Assembly (NCBI GenBank): GCA_047638975.1
Contig: JBLINB010000057.1
Coordinates: forward strand, 1 to 9,801
Length of the DNA: 9,801 bases
Source: JAPKEZ01 sp047638975
GTDB lineage: Bacteria; Planctomycetota; UBA1135
Direction of reading: 5' to 3'
The notes below the pieces were generated by a model. That model was given only the letters and a program-made list of their open reading frames with translations, did not search any database and had not been told where the DNA came from. Position 1 is the stretch's first letter. Each line of letters opens with the position of its first letter. The position numbers and the translations under genes were made by a program. This document shows positions 1 through 5,201 of the stretch, one piece after another.

Positions 1-2
1 CG

Positions 3-1634
3 GTGGCTGAAGCACGTGCGCGTATCTACGGCAATATGTTGCCGATTTTTGAAGCCTTGCAGCGCGCAGAAGCAAGACTGAGCTTCGAACAAATAGGTGC
101 CGCAGTAGTCGACTGGAAAATGCCAGTAAACTCGATTGAAGACTGTTTGCAGGCCCTCTGTAACACCGGATTAGTCATTAGAATTTGTGGACGTGATGAA
201 GATCCAAGTTGGTGCATACCGCAAGAAGTGCTGCCCTTACTCGAGTACTGCGAAAGCCCTTCAGGTGGTACCCAGAGTCCATTAGCCTTGTTCGGATGGT
301 TACATCGTTATCTTAGTACTAAGGTTCCGCGCGCCTCGGTTGACGCCGCAGCACAGAACATGTTTCAAATGCTGGGCACTGCCGCAAGTATCGAATCTCG
401 TTTGCAGTCTTTAGAAGCGTGGCAGTTGAGCGCTGTACAAAATATCGTAAGCGAATTCGGTGGAATGATTAGCAAAGAACTCTTTGGCAAAGAATATCCT
501 GATCTGAATTTGTTCGAGTTAGATAAAGCTCTAGAAAAGGCTTCGCTTGGCAGCGTAATGGAACTTAATCTCGAGCCATTCGGATTACGTCATAATGCGC
601 CAACTTTAGTGATCGTGCACGAAGCGGTTATCTTTGTTCTTGAGCACCAGAAAGAGATAAGCGACAAGCAAATCATTCAAAAGGTCAGCGTCGGCACCGA
701 TTTTGTCGCCAACTTTTCGCGCTTTGCTAATTACCTAGAAAAGGGCAGTCTACGCTTTACGACCAAAGGCGCGATCTACAAAACTACAGGTAAGCGCCTG
801 GCAGCAGAGTTGCTGATGCCCGATAGTCGCGAGTTCACCAAATTTGAAATACTCGAACTCGAATTTCAATTTGCACGTGATACACGATTGCTGATTAACA
901 GCGCCGAGCAAAAATTCATTTTAAGTGAAGAGGGTCTGCGTTTTCTAAGAAACGATATGCTCGAAAAGCAACGTTTAATGCTCGACTGGATGGTTGAAGA
1001 ATACTCTTTGCGCGGTGACATGTCGCACCAAGTGCGCATGCGTCGTAGTGCATTGCGTTTCCTGAGATTGCTGAAACCTAAGAAATGGTACGACGCAATG
1101 CATCTGCCTTATATTGTGCGTAACCACCATTTTAGTCTATTAACTAGTGGTCAAGTTTCTCCACTGCAAAACGGCTCATTCCCGTTACGCGCTTCTTCAG
1201 ATGCGCGCGAATTATGCTGGAATCTACTGCTCTGGATGCGCAAAGATTTGCACTTACTAGGCTTGATCGATTTGGGCTACGATGCCAACGACAAATTAAT
1301 AGCGATGCGCTTAACTAGTGTCGGATGCGAGATATTAGGTTTACTCGACTTAGAAGAAAAGCGGCAAACTGGACATATCATCGTTAATCCAGACTTCGAG
1401 ATTGTTTTGTTTCCGCTGCTGGCGTCGCACCGTTTGATTTACACCTTAGATTCTATTTGCGACCGCGAGCGTACAGATAGCCTTTACCATTTTCGCATCA
1501 GTCAGCAAAGTGTAAAACGTGCGCTGTCGATTGGCTTTAGCCACGACGAGATCCTTCAGGTATTGTCTGAGAATTCTCCGACGCCGCTGCCGCAAAATGT
1601 ATGCTACGAGTTAAGGTCCTGGACGAATGCTTGA
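3..1634 (+). CDS. Helicase-associated protein with XPB/Ssl2-like N-terminal domain (probably 5'-partial)
   Basis: Protein of at least 543 residues. The last ~87 residues (about 457-543) match the domain found in front of the helicase core in XPB/Ssl2 and in stand-alone bacterial helicase-associated proteins. The visible pattern is a hydrophobic strand (IIVNPDFEIVLFP), an RLIYTLDSICDRE helix, YHFRISQQSVKRAL, a GFSHDEILQVL helix and the closing TPLPQNVCYELRSW. In XPB this module contacts damaged DNA; in bacteria its role is mostly uncharacterised. No Walker A or DEAD-type motif is visible, so the protein is not itself a helicase. The preceding 450 residues are mostly helical and basic and have no domain I recognise. 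The first possible start is GTG at 3, but only two bases precede it and the frame is open to the edge, so the true N-terminus may lie upstream. Its stop overlaps the following ThiE/TenI-like gene by 8 bases, suggesting translational coupling. Domain call fairly sure; function unknown. Confidence 0.7.
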   Translation: MAEARARIYGNMLPIFEALQRAEARLSFEQIGAAVVDWKMPVNSIEDCLQALCNTGLVIRICGRDEDPSWCIPQEVLPLLEYCESPSGGTQSPLALFGWLHRYLSTKVPRASVDAAAQNMFQMLGTAASIESRLQSLEAWQLSAVQNIVSEFGGMISKELFGKEYPDLNLFELDKALEKASLGSVMELNLEPFGLRHNAPTLVIVHEAVIFVLEHQKEISDKQIIQKVSVGTDFVANFSRFANYLEKGSLRFTTKGAIYKTTGKRLAAELLMPDSREFTKFEILELEFQFARDTRLLINSAEQKFILSEEGLRFLRNDMLEKQRLMLDWMVEEYSLRGDMSHQVRMRRSALRFLRLLKPKKWYDAMHLPYIVRNHHFSLLTSGQVSPLQNGSFPLRASSDARELCWNLLLWMRKDLHLLGLIDLGYDANDKLIAMRLTSVGCEILGLLDLEEKRQTGHIIVNPDFEIVLFPLLASHRLIYTLDSICDRERTDSLYHFRISQQSVKRALSIGFSHDEILQVLSENSPTPLPQNVCYELRSWTNA

Positions 1635-2217
1635 TTTACCATCTGGCGTTTGGGCTATAGCCTCGCATATCAAGACAGCTAAAGGCGTAGATGATTTTAT
1701 AGATAGCGCTGCTGACGCCGCCTGTTGGTGCTGGCGAAGACCTTCACTCTCAGGAAGCGAGCAGCGTATAGCCCTGAATAAATTAACTCAGTTAAAAAGT
1801 ATAGTCACGCATGGCATGTCTGACTGGGCGTCCGCAAGTGCTGCACGTGCTGTAATATGTGGTGTTAAGACCTTACCACCATCTAAGGTAAAGCAGTTGT
1901 TCCCGCAGTTGTTAGTCGGCGCCTCTGTCCACAATACGGCAGAGGTCGATGTTGCAATCGAAGAAGGCGTTGATTTTTTAGTGTATGGTCCTGTTTGGGA
2001 TACACCCTCGAAGCAAGATTTCTTGTCGGCGCGTGGACTAGACAGATTGCAGCAAGTGGTTGAGCGCGGCACTCCGGTGGTTGCTATTGGTGGCGTGCAA
2101 TCTCCAGAACAAGTGCAGCAATTAAAAGACGCTCAGGTACATGCGGTTGCAGTGCTGCGTGCAAGTCACGATAAAAACTTAATGCACGAACTGTGCTCGG
2201 CGTTTAAGACTAGTTAG
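1627..2217 (+). CDS. ThiE/TenI-family protein, putative thiamine phosphate synthase with degenerate N-terminal half
   Basis: A 196-residue TIM-barrel protein of the ThiE/TenI family. ThiE joins hydroxymethylpyrimidine diphosphate and thiazole phosphate to give thiamine phosphate; TenI is a related thiazole tautomerase. The C-terminal half is well preserved: GASVHN (98-103, the GxSxH strand), VYGPVWDTPSKQ (119-130, the phosphate-binding TPTK-like loop) and PVVAIGGV (150-157, the glycine phosphate loop). The N-terminal half is not. Where ThiE has the (F/L)REK motif this protein has CWRRPS (35-40), where ThiE has the IxND pair it has SIVTHGMSDWA (58-68), and where ThiE has ADGxHxGQxD it has ARAVICGVKT (73-82). 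ATG at 1627 is preceded by an AAGG about 10 bases upstream and overlaps the preceding gene. A thiL gene lies 460 bases downstream, across an opposed gene, which fits a thiamine role. Family certain; enzymatic activity as ThiE uncertain. Confidence 0.75.
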   Translation: MLDLPSGVWAIASHIKTAKGVDDFIDSAADAACWCWRRPSLSGSEQRIALNKLTQLKSIVTHGMSDWASASAARAVICGVKTLPPSKVKQLFPQLLVGASVHNTAEVDVAIEEGVDFLVYGPVWDTPSKQDFLSARGLDRLQQVVERGTPVVAIGGVQSPEQVQQLKDAQVHAVAVLRASHDKNLMHELCSAFKTS

Positions 2218-2668
2218 CGAAAAACGGTAAGTAAACACGTTTTGCTAACGAGTCTGCGCTAAATGGCATACTAGGATAATCGCCATCTTCGCCACCAGAA
2301 ACTAGCCACAAATCACCATTTGAGGTTTTATGCAAGACAAATGCTTGCCCCCAAGGATCACTCGGAATATTAATGCCATCTATCAGTAACGAGGATAAAG
2401 GTTGCGAGGACGTCTCAAGCATAAAAGCTGCGCTGAGCCCGGTGCCAGTATAGTGAGATTCTAAGAGGTCAGCGCTAGTAAGCTGCTGTTGCTCAAGCCC
2501 AATATGGACTTGCGACGCGAGATAGGCTAGGCTGTCCATACACATACGCTGTTTGGCCCGCGCGACTTCGGCCTGCAATGTGTTTACAATAAGCACGACT
2601 ACCAACGTCACTAAAGCTGCCGTCCAGATGAGTTCGGCGCGGCTTAAACCTAGTTGTTTTCTTGTCAT
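2210..2668 (-). CDS. Type II secretion GspG-like pseudopilin (prepilin-type N-terminus)
   Basis: A 152-residue protein when started at the ATG whose complement is 2666-2668. It has a short basic leader (MTRKQLG) ending in Gly7, then a processed N-terminus LSRAELIW with the expected glutamate at +5. A single hydrophobic helix follows (about 13-30). This is the prepilin peptidase (GspO/PilD) recognition pattern. Near the C-terminus DPWGQAFVL (104-112) and DLWLVSGGEDG are typical of the GspG major pseudopilin fold, where aspartates in this loop often bind calcium. The protein probably sits in the inner membrane and may join a secretion pseudopilus or pilus-like fibre. No other secretion or pilus genes are nearby, so it is a solitary pseudopilin. 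A start 12 codons upstream (2704) is possible but would put extra residues before the leader and overlap thiL. It converges with the ThiE-like gene (8-base overlap) and diverges from thiL. Confidence 0.8.
   Translation of the reverse strand: MTRKQLGLSRAELIWTAALVTLVVVLIVNTLQAEVARAKQRMCMDSLAYLASQVHIGLEQQQLTSADLLESHYTGTGLSAAFMLETSSQPLSSLLIDGINIPSDPWGQAFVLHKTSNGDLWLVSGGEDGDYPSMPFSADSLAKRVYLPFFAN
2213..2249. terminator. Candidate bidirectional stem-loop at the convergent gene junction
   Basis: GTTAGC (2213-2218) pairs with GCTAAC (2244-2249), and AAAACG (2221-2226) pairs with CGTTTT (2238-2243). This gives 12 base pairs with a two-base GA bulge on one side (2219-2220) and an 11-base loop (2227-2237). 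The stem covers the stop codon of the ThiE-like gene and the last codons of the opposing pseudopilin gene, where a two-way terminator would be expected. No clear T-run follows on either strand, so intrinsic termination is not proven; it could instead be a 3'-end stabilising hairpin or chance. Confidence 0.4.
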
Positions 2669-2677
2669 TAATTTACT

Positions 2678-3556
2678 TTGAGCTTTAACGAAGACCAATT
2701 GCATCGTTTGTTTGCTGAAAAATTTCAGTCACGTGCCGACCTGTTCGGTCCGGGTGACGATTGCGCTATTTTAATGTCTCCGCCAAGCCCTTTTTGCATT
2801 TCTTGCGACCAACTCATTGCCGGCGTGCATTTCGATGAACATGCAAGTAGTAAGCAGATTGCTGAAAAGCTAATCGGTCGTAGTCTTAGCGATTTGGCCG
2901 CTGCTGGAGCGACTCCATATTCATGCACCATCACTTGCGCTTTCCCAGTTGATTTTTCGGAAGAGCAGTCAGCCGAGCTCTGTGAGCAATTGTTGCAGGC
3001 TGCAGCGGAGTACGATATGCCTATCATCGGCGGCGATTGCTCGCAGGCACAGCAGTTAGTTCTAACTTGTACGGTGATGGGGCACGCGGAGGCAGCTGTT
3101 CCCGGGCGCCGTAATGCACAGGTGGGTTCGCAGATATTAGTTTCGCGCGCACTCGGCGGTTCTTTGCTCTCGCAGCGGCATTTGTCGCCACAGCCCGAAT
3201 TAAAGCTGGGCTCATATTTGGCGCAGCGTTACAGCCCGCAAGCGATGATCGACTTGTCTGACGGACTAGATAATGATTTAAAGCGCATCTTGACCGCAAG
3301 CAAAGTGGGAGCGATTATCCATACTGAAAGTATCCCTCTGAATGAAGAATGCGATTGGCAGCAGGCTGTTTGTGACGGCGAAGACTACGGGTTATTGGTG
3401 GTCATCGCTACTGAAAAACTAAGCGCCATCCGCCAAGATGATTTTTTTGTTGAGCACCCATTATTTCACATTGGCGAAATTATTAACGGCGATGCCTTGA
3501 TTTACCAACGTCAGCAACAAGTTGTAGAACTTCAACGCTTACCGTTCAGCTATTAA
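2678..3556 (+). CDS. thiL: Thiamine-monophosphate kinase ThiL
   Basis: Phosphorylates thiamine monophosphate to thiamine diphosphate with ATP, the last step of cofactor synthesis, in the cytoplasm. The 292-residue protein has the ThiL motifs in order: GPGDDCAIL (24-32, Mg/ATP aspartates), SCDQLIAGVHF (42-52), GRSLSDLAAAGATP (67-80, the NLSDLAAMGA equivalent), IIGGDCSQ (116-123; usually GGDTT), GRRNAQVGSQILVS (143-156), AMIDLSDGL (189-197) and DGEDYGLL (233-240; usually GGEDYELL). It is somewhat shorter than the usual ~320-330 residues. The start must be TTG at 2678 or later, because an in-frame stop (TAA 2669-2671) lies just upstream and no other start codon intervenes. The TTG start gives a good family N-terminus and has no evident Shine-Dalgarno sequence. 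Its stop overlaps the tsaE start by one base (TAATG), indicating co-translation. Confidence 0.93.
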   Translation: MSFNEDQLHRLFAEKFQSRADLFGPGDDCAILMSPPSPFCISCDQLIAGVHFDEHASSKQIAEKLIGRSLSDLAAAGATPYSCTITCAFPVDFSEEQSAELCEQLLQAAAEYDMPIIGGDCSQAQQLVLTCTVMGHAEAAVPGRRNAQVGSQILVSRALGGSLLSQRHLSPQPELKLGSYLAQRYSPQAMIDLSDGLDNDLKRILTASKVGAIIHTESIPLNEECDWQQAVCDGEDYGLLVVIATEKLSAIRQDDFFVEHPLFHIGEIINGDALIYQRQQQVVELQRLPFSY

Positions 3557-4083
3557 TGCAAGACTTCTTAGATACCTTGACTCCCGCTTTAATAAGCGTA
3601 GATAGCTGCTCCGCTGAGCATCTCGAAGACTGCGCACGCGCCTTGGCACCCTTGCTGCGTGGCGGAGATTTTGTCGGCTTGATTGGCGAACTGGGGGCGG
3701 GCAAAACCACATGGTGCCGCGGCTTAGGTGAAGGTTTGAATGCTAAGCAGCCATTACGCTCACCCAGTTATTTGCTCATGCATGAGATCGATGCGGATAT
3801 CCCTATTTTGCACCTCGACGCCTATTTCGAGCACCGAATTGACAGTTTGCTAGCCGAAGGAGACTGCGAGCGCTTTTCTGATGACAACATAGTTCTTGTC
3901 GAATGGGCGAATAATGCGAGTCAGTGGTGGCCAAATAATGGGCTTTACGTCCATTTAACCCACAATTCTGATGGTGGACGTACTCTAGCCGTCCATAGTT
4001 CAGGTGAGCGTGGTGCCGAATTAGCGCAGGCCTACTGTGAATTATTGAAAAGTGGCATAAACATTGAACCCACTGCTGATTAA
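3556..4083 (+). CDS. tsaE: tRNA threonylcarbamoyladenosine (t6A) biosynthesis ATPase TsaE
   Basis: A 175-residue P-loop ATPase of the TsaE/YjeE family. With TsaB and TsaD it is needed for N6-threonylcarbamoylation of adenosine 37 in ANN-decoding tRNAs; it drives turnover of the TsaBD complex in the cytoplasm. Motifs seen are Walker A GELGAGKTT (44-52), the switch-like SPSYLLMHEI (69-78), HLDAYF (86-91, the H-x-D-x-Y motif) and the Walker B-like VLVEWA (113-118). Length is normal for the family (about 150-170) with a short extra N-terminus. The ATG shares one base with the thiL stop, so the two genes are almost certainly one transcript. No ribosome binding site is evident, consistent with coupling to thiL translation. 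TsaB, TsaC and TsaD are not in the window. Confidence 0.93.
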   Translation: MQDFLDTLTPALISVDSCSAEHLEDCARALAPLLRGGDFVGLIGELGAGKTTWCRGLGEGLNAKQPLRSPSYLLMHEIDADIPILHLDAYFEHRIDSLLAEGDCERFSDDNIVLVEWANNASQWWPNNGLYVHLTHNSDGGRTLAVHSSGERGAELAQAYCELLKSGINIEPTAD

Positions 4084-4092
4084 GAGCGTTAT
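4065..4092 (+). promoter_or_regulatory. Candidate ECF sigma-type promoter upstream of the sigma factor gene
   Basis: TGAACC (4065-4070) and CGTTAT (4087-4092) are separated by exactly 16 bases. This resembles ECF-dependent promoters such as those of the SigW/SigM/SigX group (TGAAAC, 16 bases, CGTA or CGTC), with the conserved GAAC-like -35 core. Transcription would begin near 4098-4100, only a few bases before the sigma ATG at 4107. ECF factors often activate their own promoter, so the position is sensible. The -35 box lies inside the tsaE 3' end. It is a single match found by eye and could be chance. Confidence 0.35.
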
Positions 4093-4106
4093 ACCAAAGT
4101 CAATCC

Positions 4107-4652
4107 ATGGCAACTAACCCAGAAGATATCTTAGCTCGCTTTCAGAAGGGCGATGCTAGTGCCTTCGCCGAGCTGGTAGATGATTTCGCACCGCGGCTCA
4201 AGGGGTTTTTCTTACGCAAGGGTACACAGGTTTCAACAGCCGAAGATCTTAGTCAACATGTTTTCATCCGCCTCTACAATTCGTCTGCACGCTACCAAGC
4301 GCGCGGAAAATTTGAGGCTTACTGTTTTCAAATTGCCCACAATGTTTTCATTGACCACTGTAGGCGCAATAAAATTTCAGTTAACAGCTCTGATATCCCT
4401 GAGCAAAAAGACGAGCGGCTACAAGCTAGTGAGCAAGTCGAAATGGGTGACCGTGATGCAAAACTGCGTGAAATCATGGGGCAGCAAGATGCCGACACAC
4501 GTCAACTGCTTGAGTTGGCCATTCTGCAACAACTGGGCTATGCCGAAGTCGCAGCAATCCTTGATATCCCTGTGGGTACGGTCAAATCCCGTGTTTACTA
4601 CGCATTACGGCGTATGCGCGGCGAATTCAAAAAATACGAAAAAGATTTATAG
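4107..4652 (+). CDS. ECF-type RNA polymerase sigma-70 family factor
   Basis: A 181-residue alternative sigma factor of the extracytoplasmic function (ECF) class, which carries only regions 2 and 4. Region 2 spans about 8-87: FAPRLKGFFLRKG, then TAEDLSQHVFIRLY (44-57, region 2.2 core-binding helix), then GKFEAYCFQIAHNVFIDHCRR (67-87, regions 2.3-2.4 for -10 melting and recognition). A variable linker covers about 90-115. Region 4 spans about 118-172, with the helix-turn-helix YAEVAAILDIPVGTVKSRVYYALRRMR (145-171), which reads the -35 element. Length is typical for ECF factors. It begins 23 bases after tsaE with no clear Shine-Dalgarno sequence. A possible self-recognised promoter lies just upstream. 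The next gene starts on the base after its stop and is the likely anti-sigma partner. Class certain; regulon not knowable from here. Confidence 0.93.
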   Translation: MATNPEDILARFQKGDASAFAELVDDFAPRLKGFFLRKGTQVSTAEDLSQHVFIRLYNSSARYQARGKFEAYCFQIAHNVFIDHCRRNKISVNSSDIPEQKDERLQASEQVEMGDRDAKLREIMGQQDADTRQLLELAILQQLGYAEVAAILDIPVGTVKSRVYYALRRMRGEFKKYEKDL

Positions 4653-5159
4653 ATGAAGTTAGTCGAAGACGATCAGCAAGCCTTAGATGAGTTTGCACAG
4701 CTTTTGCACCAGGCACACCCTGAAGCGAAAGTATCCGACTCATTTAATGAAGAGTTGTCGCTGGCTATTGAAAACACTTCATCCTTGAAGCGTTCCTTTC
4801 AGCAGTCACCGTTTATGCGCGTGGCAGCAGCATTATTAATTATGTGTATGCTGGGCGTGCCATTGGCAGCTTTCATGGGAGTGTTGCCGTTTACAGATAA
4901 GCGCCCGCCAGCAATATCTTTTATACCCGTAACAGATTTTGATGCCTTAAATGCTGAATATCCAGCGCTTGCCCCGGAAGTCGATATCGTGCCGCCGGCA
5001 GATGAATATGTAGATGATGTGGTTTATAAGCAGCGTGTCGCGGTTCTTGTAGCTCATAACTATTGGCAGATATTGTTGTCGCCATTACCAGACTTCATTG
5101 AACAGCCCTTATTGTCCTTCATTGATGATGTGTTGGCAGTAATTGTAGTTAATCAATAA
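4653..5159 (+). CDS. Single-pass membrane protein, putative anti-sigma factor or sigma-associated regulator
   Basis: A 168-residue protein of no family I recognise. Residues 1-54 are hydrophilic and acidic with some helix (DDQQALDEFAQLLHQAH) and end with positive residues (K46, R47, R56). One clear transmembrane segment follows at about 57-78 (VAAALLIMCMLGVPLAAFMG region), then a ~90-residue proline- and acid-rich outer domain. The charge pattern predicts cytoplasmic N-terminus and periplasmic C-terminus, the topology of membrane anti-sigma factors. The gene starts immediately after the sigma stop (TAG then ATG), strong evidence for coupled synthesis. The HxxxCxxC zinc motif of ZAS-type anti-sigma factors is absent; the only cysteine is in the membrane segment. 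Anti-sigma function is inferred from position and topology only. It could instead be another sigma-linked membrane protein. Confidence 0.6.
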   Translation: MKLVEDDQQALDEFAQLLHQAHPEAKVSDSFNEELSLAIENTSSLKRSFQQSPFMRVAAALLIMCMLGVPLAAFMGVLPFTDKRPPAISFIPVTDFDALNAEYPALAPEVDIVPPADEYVDDVVYKQRVAVLVAHNYWQILLSPLPDFIEQPLLSFIDDVLAVIVVNQ

Positions 5160-5201
5160 AACGACTAATCACTAGGATAGTTGTGCGTAAAATATAGCAC
5201 A

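Noticed and set aside
3024..3299. Arg/Ala-rich minus-strand frame inside thiL
   Set aside because: It is antisense to conserved ThiL motifs (GGD, LSDGL), with no family resemblance.
4180..4656. A 158-codon open frame on the plus strand inside the sigma factor gene
   Set aside because: It is fully overlapped by a sigma gene with unmistakable regions 2 and 4, and its translation has no domain-like pattern.
5188..5193. TAAAAT as a -10 box for the TolC gene
   Set aside because: There is no matching -35 hexamer at 16-18 bases upstream, and it would put the transcript start almost on the ATG.
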